A DNA stretch of 9,169 nucleotides, from contig CALCPT010000594.1 in NCBI GenBank assembly GCA_937897265.1, positions 1 to 9,169 on the forward strand, in the 5' to 3' direction. Below the pieces are notes generated by a model. That model made no database searches. It saw nothing but the letters and a program-made list of their open reading frames with translations, and had not been told where the DNA came from. Positions 1-6,514 of the stretch are shown one piece after another (position 1 is the stretch's first letter; every line of letters starts with the position of its first letter). Made by a program: the position numbers and the translations under genes. This stretch comes from an uncultured Alcaligenaceae bacterium (GTDB lineage Bacteria; Pseudomonadota; Gammaproteobacteria; Burkholderiales; Burkholderiaceae_B).

Positions 1-2
1 AG

Positions 3-443
3 ACGATAGTTATAGCCCTTCAAAACTCAGTTGAATTCAAGGATATGGGCGTTGCAACAAGCTCGAATACATTCTTCCGTTCACTTGGTTCAGTCTTCGG
101 AACTGCACTTTTCGGTGCGATTCTTACTAATCGCCTTAGCCACTATCTCGCAGGAAACTTCGCAGAACTTGCAGCTAAGAACCCAGCTGCAGCTGCTGCA
201 GTGGATCCGGCGAAGATGGAAGCTATCCAGAACAACACATCTCTTATTAAGACTCTTCCTGCACAGGTGCAGACAGCGGTCTTGGATGCATTCGTTCACT
301 CGTTCCACATCGTCTTCCTCGTTGCAGCACCAGTTGTTGCAGTGGGATTCTTTGTGGCGCTTTTCTTGCGCGAGACACCTCTTCGCACAACTGAAGATTA
401 TGCAGCGGCACGTAATGAAGCTGCTGGCGAGGCGCTCGGGTAA
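3..443 (+). CDS. DHA2-type MFS drug exporter (EmrB/QacA-like), C-terminal part
   Basis: This is the 3' end of a proton-driven multidrug efflux transporter of the DHA2 (14-TM) branch of the major facilitator superfamily, an inner-membrane protein. The frame is open from the window edge, so the 5' end is missing; the internal ATG at 45 is not the start, because conserved residues (ALQNSVEFKDMGVATSS) run across it. That stretch, followed by FFRSLGSVFGTALFGAIL, is the hallmark of the penultimate region of EmrB/QacA transporters. An Ala-rich extracytoplasmic loop follows (about residues 50-75 of the fragment), then a last hydrophobic helix (HIVFLVAAPVVAVGFFVALF) and a short charged tail starting LRETPLRTTEDY. 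Codon use is rich in GCA/GCT and unlike the genes after 1380, and the protein looks actinobacterial. The stop TAA at 441-443 touches the next transporter gene. The substrate cannot be told from this fragment. Confidence 0.85.
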   Translation, partial: TIVIALQNSVEFKDMGVATSSNTFFRSLGSVFGTALFGAILTNRLSHYLAGNFAELAAKNPAAAAAVDPAKMEAIQNNTSLIKTLPAQVQTAVLDAFVHSFHIVFLVAAPVVAVGFFVALFLRETPLRTTEDYAAARNEAAGEALG

Positions 444-1459
444 TTTTTACCTCACTTAAAGCCAAGAACCCCCTTCGCGAATTTCCTCGTGAAGTCGGGG
501 TTCTTGTCTTTGCCTCTTTCTTTGTTGCAGTGGGCTTTGGAATTATCGCTCCTACCCTGCCGCTCTTTGCTCGATCATTCGGAGTAAATAATGCGCAGGT
601 AGGTTCCATCATCTCCGCCTTCGCACTTGCTCGTTTTGCAAGTGGTCTTATCTCAGGAAAGCTCGTCGATATCTTCGGCGAAAGACTTGTCTACTCCATT
701 GGAATTGGTTTCGTTGCAATCTCATCTGCAGCTGCCGCGATGGCTCAGTCCTATTCACAATTACTTCTCTTCCGTGCTGCAGGTGGTTTAGGTTCTTCAA
801 TGTTCTCTGTGGCAGCTGGTTCGCTCCTTCTCCGCGTTGTCTCTGATAATCAACGTGGTCGGGCACAATCGCTTTACAACGGATCTTTTCTAATCGGAAT
901 GGTCGGTGGTCCAGTTGTTGGTGGCGCTCTCTCTGGTTTCTCATTGCGCGCTCCGCTCGCCATTTATGCTGCGCTGTTAGCTGTTTCAAGTATCTCAGCG
1001 GCATTTTTATTGCGTGGCTCTGAGCTTGCGGCAAAGCCAGAAGGTAAGAAGGAAACAACTTCTTTGCGCGAAGCTTTCGCTCTAAAGCCCTATCGCATCG
1101 CGCTTGCAATCTCATTTAGCACTGGATTCATTATCTTCGGAATGGGTCGCTCTATCGTTCCGCTCTTTATGGTGGAGGAGATGAAGGTTTCAACTACCTA
1201 CATGGGAGTTGGTTTTACCTTGGCTTCTATCACCAATGGTCTACTACTTTTACGTGCAGGTCGGCTCTCAGATGAGAAGGGACGCCGTTACGTCGCCATT
1301 GTTGGCTCATCCGCACTCTTTCTCTCAACTGCACTTTTACTATTTACTGTTCAAGCCTGGATCTTCTTTGCCATTGGTCCATTTCACATCGACGTCAGAG
1401 AGATTGACGCGAGCGATTTCTTCCATGTGACGATGCGAAATATAAACCTCAGTACGTGA
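443..1459 (+). CDS. MFS transporter, uncertain 5' start and 3' truncated at a chimeric junction
   Basis: This is a 12-TM-type major facilitator superfamily permease, probably a drug or sugar-efflux exporter in the inner membrane. The visible protein has about nine membrane helices. A motif-A-like loop lies between TM2 and TM3 (GKLVDIFGERL), and its counterpart lies in the second half (GRLSDEKGRR). The first canonical start in frame is GTG at 530, but using it would remove half of TM1. Good coding sequence (KNPLREFPREVGVLVF) extends upstream to about 446, with an ATT codon at 443-445 overlapping the previous gene's TAA, exactly where a TAATG coupling would be expected. The native sequence ends near 1379. 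The remaining residues to the stop at 1457-1459 (from PFHIDVRE onward) are antisense readout of bamC, not transporter. Tight packing with the preceding exporter suggests an operon. The family is certain; the start and the substrate are not. Confidence 0.8.
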   Translation: MFTSLKAKNPLREFPREVGVLVFASFFVAVGFGIIAPTLPLFARSFGVNNAQVGSIISAFALARFASGLISGKLVDIFGERLVYSIGIGFVAISSAAAAMAQSYSQLLLFRAAGGLGSSMFSVAAGSLLLRVVSDNQRGRAQSLYNGSFLIGMVGGPVVGGALSGFSLRAPLAIYAALLAVSSISAAFLLRGSELAAKPEGKKETTSLREAFALKPYRIALAISFSTGFIIFGMGRSIVPLFMVEEMKVSTTYMGVGFTLASITNGLLLLRAGRLSDEKGRRYVAIVGSSALFLSTALLLFTVQAWIFFAIGPFHIDVREIDASDFFHVTMRNINLST

Positions 1460-2032
1460 GCCTGATCGCTCGATACGCGTACGGAATTTATCGCGCGTGC
1501 CGCTGTCATACAGGCTATCAAGCATTGAGCCTAAGGCTTGCCGCAGCCAGCTCTCAGGGATTTTTGCGCGATTTTCAGCCCAGTTTGTCACGAGCAAACC
1601 CGCCTTGGGGTCAGTGACATCGAGCGTAAACCCAGCATCTGTCCAAAAGTCGGCCGTCATTGAAAAGACTTTTTCGGCTGGCATATCAATCGACAGCCAA
1701 CGCAGTTCACCATCACGCATCACACGCATATCACTGCGGGTGGGTAACACGCCTGACTGAGCCGTATTGGGCACGCCTCTACCGCCAGCTTGCGCCTGCT
1801 GGTACTGCGAGAACGTTGTGGTGCCCGTGGCAGGCGAGCGATAGCGTGGGTCGTTTGCAGCCTGTGTGAGATCAGGAGGGATGCTGAGCGGGTCGGTGCG
1901 AACCACGCTCTTGTAATCAATTGAGTCATCGCCGCTCATGACAGACCGCAAACTATTGCAACCACTTAGCAGCAACACCGCAGCAATCAGGGCGGACACG
2001 ACACCGCACTTTTTGTTCAACAAACTTTTCAT
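1340..2032 (-). CDS. bamC: Outer membrane protein assembly factor BamC (NlpB lipoprotein), 3' truncated
   Basis: BamC is a lipoprotein of the BAM complex, which inserts beta-barrel proteins into the outer membrane. Residues 1-25 form a lipoprotein signal peptide with lipobox LLSGC (lipidated Cys25). It is followed by an unstructured segment with the characteristic DSIDYKSV and DPLSIPPDLTQA, then the N-terminal helix-grip domain (about residues 105-210: GELRWLSIDMPAEKVF, DFWTDAGF, TNWAENRAKIPESWLR, DKFRTRIER, EVYISHRHMEE). The family is usually about 340-390 residues long with a second helix-grip domain; here native sequence stops near residue 218 (Trp codon at 1379-1381), and the last dozen residues to the stop at 1340-1342 are antisense of the MFS gene. 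The ATG at 2030-2032 directly follows the dapA stop with no gap, so translation is probably coupled. The dapA-bamC order is common in beta- and gammaproteobacteria. Confidence 0.88.
   Translation of the reverse strand: MKSLLNKKCGVVSALIAAVLLLSGCNSLRSVMSGDDSIDYKSVVRTDPLSIPPDLTQAANDPRYRSPATGTTTFSQYQQAQAGGRGVPNTAQSGVLPTRSDMRVMRDGELRWLSIDMPAEKVFSMTADFWTDAGFTLDVTDPKAGLLVTNWAENRAKIPESWLRQALGSMLDSLYDSGTRDKFRTRIERSGSRTEVYISHRHMEEIARVNLSDVDVKWTNGKEDPGLNSK
1365..1395. other. Chimeric or recombination junction between actinobacterial and betaproteobacterial DNA
   Basis: Here the + strand MFS gene loses its membrane-protein character, and the minus-strand bamC gene loses its family sequence on reaching the same place. 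To the left, the six frames and codon use look actinobacterial; to the right, everything is Burkholderiales-like. No inverted repeats, transposase, tRNA or integrase remnant lies at the point. The exact base cannot be fixed from sequence alone; 1376-1384 is the most likely interval. An assembly or cloning chimera is the favoured explanation. Confidence 0.8.
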
Positions 2033-2938
2033 TTAGAGCAACCCCGCCTCTGACATTGCAGCTCGTAAGGGAGCGTGAAATTGAGCGCTAAGTTGAACCA
2101 GAGGCAGACGAATCCCGGAAGGAATACGCCCCATCTGAGCCAACGCCCACTTAACTGGAACTGGGTTGCCTTCAACAAACAATAACTTGTTCAAAGGCCC
2201 GAGTAGATTATTTAGGCGCTTGACAGTTGTCACGTCGCCTTTCAGAGCGGCACTGCACATCTCGTGCATCGCGCGCGGAGCGATATTCGCGGTGACAGAG
2301 ATATTGCCGCGACCACCTAGCAGAATCAACGCAGCAGCAGTTGCGTCGTCGCCACTGAGCACCAAAAAGTCAGAGGGCAAGTCACGAATCAACAGCGCAC
2401 CGCGACCGATATCACCGGTCGCATCTTTGATACCAATCACGCCAGGCACTTGAGCCAAACGCAGCACTGTGTCGTGCGCTAAATCAGCCACCGTGCGGCC
2501 TGGCACGTTATACAAAATCGTGGGCAGATCAACAGCCTCTTGCACAGCTTTGAAATGTTGATACATACCTTCTTGAGAAGGCTTGTTGTAGTAGGGCACG
2601 ACCGACAGCCCAGCGTGCGCACCGACTTTTTTAGCGTGCTCAGCCAGATGAATCGCCTCGCTGGTTGAGTTTGCACCCACACCCGCAATGACAGGGATAC
2701 GCCCAGCTGAATGTTCAACCGCTACACGAATCAACTCAGCGTGCTCATCTACGTTTACCGTAGGTGACTCGCCAGAGGTACCGACAATCACAAGCGCATC
2801 GGTGCCTTCTTGGGCATGCCAGTCAATGAGGGCTTTGAAGCTTTTATAGTCAAGGCTGCCATCGGGGTGCATTGGTGTCACTAAGGCAACCATGCTGCCC
2901 ATGAATTGGGGTACTTTAGAAGTCGAAATCGTGGCCAT
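2033..2938 (-). CDS. dapA: 4-hydroxy-tetrahydrodipicolinate synthase
   Basis: DapA condenses pyruvate with L-aspartate semialdehyde to give 4-hydroxy-tetrahydrodipicolinate, the first committed step to diaminopimelate and lysine, in the cytoplasm. It is a TIM barrel of the class I aldolase type. Numbered from the ATG at 2936-2938 (301 aa; the family is about 290-300), the conserved elements are [10 protein letters not shown], the pyruvate-binding loop VGTSGESPT (Thr54), Tyr117 in VVPYYNKP, Tyr143 in ILYNVPGRT, and the Schiff-base lysine K171 in GIKDATGD. The frame stays open upstream to a TTG at 2960-2962, but that adds eight unconserved residues and lies inside a hairpin arm, so the ATG is preferred. 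No strong Shine-Dalgarno sequence is seen. A GC-rich hairpin sits 24 bases upstream of the ATG. bamC follows directly. Confidence 0.96.
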   Translation of the reverse strand: MATISTSKVPQFMGSMVALVTPMHPDGSLDYKSFKALIDWHAQEGTDALVIVGTSGESPTVNVDEHAELIRVAVEHSAGRIPVIAGVGANSTSEAIHLAEHAKKVGAHAGLSVVPYYNKPSQEGMYQHFKAVQEAVDLPTILYNVPGRTVADLAHDTVLRLAQVPGVIGIKDATGDIGRGALLIRDLPSDFLVLSGDDATAAALILLGGRGNISVTANIAPRAMHEMCSAALKGDVTTVKRLNNLLGPLNKLLFVEGNPVPVKWALAQMGRIPSGIRLPLVQLSAQFHAPLRAAMSEAGLL

Positions 2939-2961
2939 GAATGGATCCAGAAGGCGAGTCA

Positions 2962-2977
2962 AGGCGCAAAAGCGCCT
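2962..2977 (-). repeat. Perfect GC-rich hairpin upstream of dapA
   Basis: AGGCGC and GCGCCT form a perfect 6-bp stem around a four-base loop (AAAA on +, TTTT in the minus-strand RNA). It lies in the 80-base gap between the M50 peptidase gene and dapA, 24 bases before the dapA ATG. There is no T tract after it on the minus strand, so it is not a classical intrinsic terminator. It could be a leader structure, an RNA-processing site or a transcription attenuation element; none of these is shown. Confidence 0.5.
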
Positions 2978-3018
2978 ATATGAAGTTAGTGCAACAGTTT
3001 ACCGGATTGCGAGGCGAA

Positions 3019-3663
3019 CTATAAAAAAAGACGCACAACCTGTTCACCTAGCGCCACCAAGGGATTGAGCAGGGTGCTGAGCACGTTGGTCGCCAACAAC
3101 GCAATCACAATCAACATACCGTAGGGTTCGATGCGACCGTATTGCCAAGCTAGCCGATTTGGCAACAGACTAAACAACACCCGCCCGCCGTCTAAAGGCA
3201 AAATAGGCAATAAATTCAAGGCCATAAGCACTAGGTTGATATGGATCCCGACGCGCGCCATTTCAAACCAGAAGCCACTTCGCTCGCCCGCATCGAAGAG
3301 TAGACGCAGTGCGATTGCCCACAGAATTGCCATAAAAAGATTAGCTGCAGGACCGGCCAACGCCACCCAAAGCATGTCTTGCTTGGGGCGCCGCAAGCGA
3401 CCAAAATCAACCGGCACGGGTTTGGCCCAACCAAACAAAAAACCACCGCCAAAGAGGCTCGACATGGCCAAAATGCCAACCGGCACCGCAATGGTGCCAA
3501 TCGGGTCGATATGGCGAATGGGGTTCAGGCTGACGCGCCCAGCCAGCGATGCCGTTGGGTCACCAAAGAGTTTGGCAACATAGCCGTGCGCGGCCTCGTG
3601 CAAGGTAATCGCTAAGAGCACCGGCAAAGCGTAAAGGGTCAGCGTTTCAATCAGATCTTCCAT
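3019..3663 (-). CDS. Site-2 protease family protein (peptidase M50)
   Basis: This is a polytopic intramembrane zinc metalloprotease of the M50 (site-2 protease) family, compact form without PDZ domain (214 aa, typical for this subgroup). The zinc-binding HExxH motif is HEAAH at residues 22-26 in the first helix, and the third metal ligand is Asp158 in NLLPILPLDGGR. A conserved GWAKPVPV segment (about 79-86) and WVALAGPAANLFMA (99-112) are typical of this bacterial group. About five to six hydrophobic helices are visible. All catalytic residues are present, so it should be active, but the substrate is unknown. It lies 63 bases after the YciO-like gene and 80 before dapA on the same strand. From memory, several Burkholderiales have trpS between this gene and dapA; it is not here. 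The start ATG at 3661-3663 has no clear Shine-Dalgarno sequence. Confidence 0.93.
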   Translation of the reverse strand: MEDLIETLTLYALPVLLAITLHEAAHGYVAKLFGDPTASLAGRVSLNPIRHIDPIGTIAVPVGILAMSSLFGGGFLFGWAKPVPVDFGRLRRPKQDMLWVALAGPAANLFMAILWAIALRLLFDAGERSGFWFEMARVGIHINLVLMALNLLPILPLDGGRVLFSLLPNRLAWQYGRIEPYGMLIVIALLATNVLSTLLNPLVALGEQVVRLFL

Positions 3664-3698
3664 GCGGCGATTGTAGAGGTTTATAGTCGTTCAATAGA

Positions 3699-3716
3699 GC
3701 TTCAAGCTACTGAAGC
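3699..3716. repeat. Small inverted repeat between the YciO-like and M50 genes
   Basis: GCTTCA and TGAAGC form a 6-bp stem around a six-base loop (AGCTAC). It lies in the 63-base gap between two minus-strand genes. There is no adjacent T tract on either strand, so a terminator role is unlikely. It may be a chance or processing hairpin. Confidence 0.3.
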
Positions 3717-3726
3717 CGTGAAATTT

Positions 3727-4353
3727 TCAAGCAAGCCCGAGAACACTGGGATCGCCACTGCCTTGGCGTAACACTTCGGGTGGCGAGGTTGTCAGATCAA
3801 TCACCGTCGTGGCGTCAAGCGCACAGGCCCCCGCGTCGATCACGGCCGCCAACACATGTTGGTAGCGCTCGCGGATCTCAGTGGGGTCATTTAGGGCGAG
3901 CTCTTCCCCCTCAGGGATCAGGGTGGTCGACAAGAGCGGGGATTGTGCGTGCTCAAGCAACCCAAGCGTCACAGGATGCGCGGGCACCCGAATCCCGATC
4001 GTCTTACGTGACCGATGTGATACTCGGCGGGGCACTTCACGTGACGCCTCAAGGATAAAAGTCCAAGGGCCTGGGGTGGCCAGTTTAAGCAGGCGGTACT
4101 GAGCGTTATCGACGCGTGCAAATTGACTAATTTCAGCCAGATCGCGACAAAGAATGGTCAGATGATGGCGATCATCCAGCCCACGCAACTTACGCAAGGC
4201 ATCTGCGGCCCCCTTGTCATCCAGCCGAGCGACCACGGCATAGCTTGAGTCTGTGGGCACAGCTACCAAGCCAGCCTCTTGCAGCAGTTGTGCTGCCTGC
4301 TTGAGCAAGCGAGGCTGAGGGTTGTCAGGGTGCACCACAAACAGTTGCGACAT
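3727..4353 (-). CDS. YciO-like Sua5/YciO/YrdC family protein
   Basis: This belongs to the Sua5/YciO/YrdC superfamily, whose best-known members make threonylcarbamoyl-AMP for the t6A37 modification of tRNA. Length (208 aa) and sequence follow E. coli YciO rather than TsaC/YrdC: N-terminus SQLFVVHPDNPQPRLLKQA, nucleotide-pocket motif VPTDSSYA (32-39), K55-x-R57 in RKLRGLDDRHH, CRDLAEIS (69-76), TPGPWTFIL (93-101), EVPRR, and KTIGIRVP (117-124). The SxN motif of genuine TsaC enzymes is LSTTL here (about 141-145), as in YciO (LSTSL), so assigning full t6A activity is unsafe. The C-terminal PPEVLRQGSGDPSVLG also fits YciO. It heads a minus-strand group with the M50 gene. AAAGAG lies just before the ATG at 4351-4353, but close to it. 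Confidence 0.9.
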   Translation of the reverse strand: MSQLFVVHPDNPQPRLLKQAAQLLQEAGLVAVPTDSSYAVVARLDDKGAADALRKLRGLDDRHHLTILCRDLAEISQFARVDNAQYRLLKLATPGPWTFILEASREVPRRVSHRSRKTIGIRVPAHPVTLGLLEHAQSPLLSTTLIPEGEELALNDPTEIRERYQHVLAAVIDAGACALDATTVIDLTTSPPEVLRQGSGDPSVLGLA

Positions 4354-4444
4354 GGCTCTTTATCTAAAATATGTTTCTGGACGTCAGAGCCATTGCCCTG
4401 AACGATGAGAATTTCTACACATGACGTTCCAAACCCTGCGCGTT

Positions 4445-4457
4445 TTGCCGTAGCTCA
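4445..4457 (+). repeat. Direct copy of the 5' end of the downstream tRNA
   Basis: The 13 bases TTGCCGTAGCTCA recur exactly at 4489-4501, where they form the acceptor and D-arm start of tRNA-Arg; the offset is 44 bases. The rest of the tRNA is not duplicated here. The copy falls in the promoter region of the tRNA gene. Confidence 0.6.
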
Positions 4458-4487
4458 CCCGCGGCTTCGGTTAAACTCTTGGCGCAT

Positions 4488-4564
<77 letters not shown>

Positions 4565-4681
4565 AACACAGACATTACGGCTATACCCCATTACCGTTCA
4601 GGGGCAAGACGCACCACCCCCGCCCGCAAAAAGATCCGCGCGGCTCGGGCCTAAGCGCTCGCCGCCCCCAATCTGCCGTCT

Positions 4682-5503
4682 TTACTGCACAACCTTCGCG
4701 TTTTCGCGCAGTTTTTTCACGTAGTCAAAGCGCTGCTTTTGCACTAGCATTTGCCGAATATCGTTTTTGGCTTCGTCAAAGGTAGGCGCTTTAAAGGGAC
4801 GAATCTCTTCAAGTTTGATGAGGTTCCATCCTGCAGGGGTTTGAATCGGTGCAGCCGCTAAAGCGCCCTTTGCTAAGTTAACCATGACGTTTGAAATCGC
4901 TGGCAAAATCTGGGCTGGCACCACCCACCCAACATTGCCGCCATCTTTCTTGCTTGGATCAAGAGACGTCTCGGTCGCAAGTTTTGCAAAGGCTTCGCCC
5001 TTACGCAGTCGCGCGAGAACCGCCTTAGCCTGATCCTCGGTTGAGGTCACAATCAGGCTCAAGCGATATTGCTGCTGATCTTTCATCAAGGCCATCTGCC
5101 GTTCGTACTCAGTCTTAAGCGTGGCCTCGGGGATAGGATTACGCGCCATGTAGTCATTGAGCAAAAGTTCAACCAAAAAGGTCTGACGCACTTGTGCCCA
5201 CTGCGCTTGCGCCTCAGTGGTTTTATCCAGCCCTAGCCGAGTCGCCTCTTGCGCCAAAATCTCACGATTCACAAGCTCGTCTTGGATCACCTGGCGTAAC
5301 TCAGGCGAATCTTTTTGACCCTGCGCAACATTGACCTTCACGTTCGTGTCAATCAAGGACTGCGGCACAGGCACGCCGTTAACAGTCGCAAAGGCGCCTG
5401 GAGGCTTAGTCTGCGCCACGCTGCTTGCGCACACCGCGCTTAACGACAGCGCCATCAACCATGCACGAGACCCAACCGAAAAATTTGAAAAGAAAGTCTG
5501 CAT
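4682..5503 (-). CDS. Secreted parvulin-like peptidylprolyl isomerase (SurA/PrsA/Par27 type), degenerate active site
   Basis: This is a periplasmic folding factor of the parvulin family. Residues 1-30 are a Sec signal peptide (hydrophobic core WLMALSLSAVCASSVAQ). A helical SurA-N/PrsA-like chaperone region follows (about 36-130: VNGVPVPQSLID, ELVNREILAQEATRLGL, QWAQVRQTFLVELLLNDYM). The rotamase domain spans about 145-237, with YRLSLIVTSTEDQA, LRKGEAFAKLATETSLDPSKKDGG, VGWV and AGWNLIKLEEIRPF, then a Lys-rich helical tail. The overall fold signature is intact. However, the first parvulin histidine (usually in xxHIL) is replaced by Ser149 or Leu150, and the second (usually GxHIIKL) is Asn227, so it may act mainly as a chaperone. 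Length (273 aa) is normal. Start ATG is at 5501-5503 with no visible Shine-Dalgarno sequence; a consensus TATAAT lies about 54 bases upstream. Confidence 0.9.
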   Translation of the reverse strand: MQTFFSNFSVGSRAWLMALSLSAVCASSVAQTKPPGAFATVNGVPVPQSLIDTNVKVNVAQGQKDSPELRQVIQDELVNREILAQEATRLGLDKTTEAQAQWAQVRQTFLVELLLNDYMARNPIPEATLKTEYERQMALMKDQQQYRLSLIVTSTEDQAKAVLARLRKGEAFAKLATETSLDPSKKDGGNVGWVVPAQILPAISNVMVNLAKGALAAAPIQTPAGWNLIKLEEIRPFKAPTFDEAKNDIRQMLVQKQRFDYVKKLRENAKVVQ

Positions 5504-5552
5504 GATTTTTGTTTACACTTTGTGGAGGAGATCAAAACAGCAACCGATTAAG

Positions 5553-5565
5553 ACCTATTATAGGT
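5553..5565. promoter_or_regulatory. Perfect palindrome over a consensus -10 box in a divergent promoter region
   Basis: ACCTAT and ATAGGT flank a single central T, a perfect inverted repeat with 6-bp arms. It lies in the 122-base gap between the divergent parvulin-like gene (-) and the solute-binding protein gene (+). On the minus strand it contains TATAAT (5557-5562), a perfect sigma70 -10 hexamer about 54 bases before the parvulin-like start; the best -35 at usable spacing is weak (CTGCCG, 16-base spacer). On the plus strand it contains TATTAT (5556-5561). A repressor bound here could control both genes. The role is inferred from symmetry and position only. Confidence 0.5.
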
Positions 5566-5625
5566 GGGGCACGCACTTCGGCAGATTTTGAGAGTCAACA
5601 AATAAAAATGAAAAAAGGAAAGACA

Positions 5626-6486
5626 ATGAGACTATTGTTTTCATCACTCGCTCTGACCACAGTCTTGCTTTGCGGCCTGAGCTCTTCGAGTATTGCCCAA
5701 ACACAACCCAAATCTAAGGATTTTTCAGCTATGCACGCCGACCTCATCAAAGCCTTTGCCCCAACCGGAGTGCTGCGCGCCTCGCTTAACATGGGCAACC
5801 CAGTGTTAGCGAACCGTGACGCGCAAGGCAAACCCTTCGGGATATCAATCGACCTAGCGCTTGAACTTGGCAAAAAACTGGGCGTACCAGTTGAACTGAT
5901 CGTCAACGAAACTGCCGGTAAATCGGTCGCCACTCTCGAAGAAGGCCGTGCCGATATCGGTTTTTTTGCGGTCGATCCCGAGCGCGGCAAAGATATCGCA
6001 TTTACCGCTGCTTATGTACAAATTGAAGGGTATTACTTGGTACGCGCTGACTCAAGCATCCAGCGTAACGACCAAGTGGACGTGGCCACCAACCGCGTCG
6101 TGGTTGGCAAGGGCAGTGCTTACGATTTGTTTTTAACGCGCCATCTGAAACACGCGCCACTCGAGCGCGTCGCGTCATCACAAGTCGTGGTGTCAAGCTT
6201 TCTAGAAAAAGGCTTTGAAGTGGCTGCTGGGGTCAAGCAACAGCTTGAAGCCGACACCAAGGGCGTGACTGGCGTTCGGCTGTTAGGTGAGCGTTTTATG
6301 GTGATCAATCAGGCAATGGGAGTGCCCAAAACAAAAGGCCCCGAGGCAGCTTTATTTTTGCGTACCTTTGTTGAAGAAATGAAAGCTCAAGGCGTTGTGA
6401 AAAACTCGATGACGCGCTATGACATCAAAGGTGCGGGCGTCGGGCCGGCGGCTGATCCAAAGGTTGATCCACTCACAGCACCTTAG
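5626..6486 (+). CDS. Family 3 extracellular solute-binding protein (amino-acid ABC transporter type)
   Basis: This is a periplasmic binding protein that would deliver a small solute, by family most often a polar amino acid, to an ABC permease. Numbered from the ATG at 5626, residues 1-25 are a Sec signal peptide (LLFSSLALTTVLLCGLSSSSIAQ). The mature protein shows the family-3 signature: GVLRASLNMGNP (48-59), GKPFGISIDLALELGKKLGV (68-87), LEEGRADIGFFAVDPERGKDIAFT (104-127), GYYLVR, then VVVGKGSAYDLFLTRHL in the second lobe. The start at 5626 is chosen because AAGGAA lies five bases upstream and the signal peptide then has a normal n-region; an in-frame ATG at 5608 adds six residues but has a poorer ribosome site. 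The length of 286 aa is usual. No permease or ATPase gene is adjacent, so it is an orphan binding protein and the substrate is unknown. Confidence 0.9.
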   Translation: MRLLFSSLALTTVLLCGLSSSSIAQTQPKSKDFSAMHADLIKAFAPTGVLRASLNMGNPVLANRDAQGKPFGISIDLALELGKKLGVPVELIVNETAGKSVATLEEGRADIGFFAVDPERGKDIAFTAAYVQIEGYYLVRADSSIQRNDQVDVATNRVVVGKGSAYDLFLTRHLKHAPLERVASSQVVVSSFLEKGFEVAAGVKQQLEADTKGVTGVRLLGERFMVINQAMGVPKTKGPEAALFLRTFVEEMKAQGVVKNSMTRYDIKGAGVGPAADPKVDPLTAP

Positions 6487-6514
6487 GCACTGTTCGCCTT
6501 CAAAGCTGACGTTA

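Noticed and set aside
1340..1378. Last dozen residues of the minus-strand bamC frame
   Set aside because: They are antisense of the MFS coding sequence and do not resemble the BamC second domain.
1380..1459. C-terminal extension of the + strand MFS protein (PFHIDVRE to the stop)
   Set aside because: It is the antisense readout of bamC past the junction and is not hydrophobic like the rest of the transporter.
2939..2962. Upstream TTG start for dapA
   Set aside because: It adds eight unconserved residues and lies in a hairpin arm; the ATG at 2936-2938 gives the normal family length.
4628..4665. Possible minus-strand terminator after the parvulin-like gene (GCGGC/GCCGC, then T5)
   Set aside because: Only five pairs, a 16-base loop and seven bases between stem and T tract; too poor to call.
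5522..5530. GGAGGAG, a strong Shine-Dalgarno-like sequence on the + strand
   Set aside because: No start codon follows at usable distance, so no small gene can be supported.
5509..5625. N-terminal extension of the solute-binding protein from TTG 5509 or ATG 5608
   Set aside because: The long extension would spoil the signal peptide; AAGGAA is correctly spaced only for ATG 5626.
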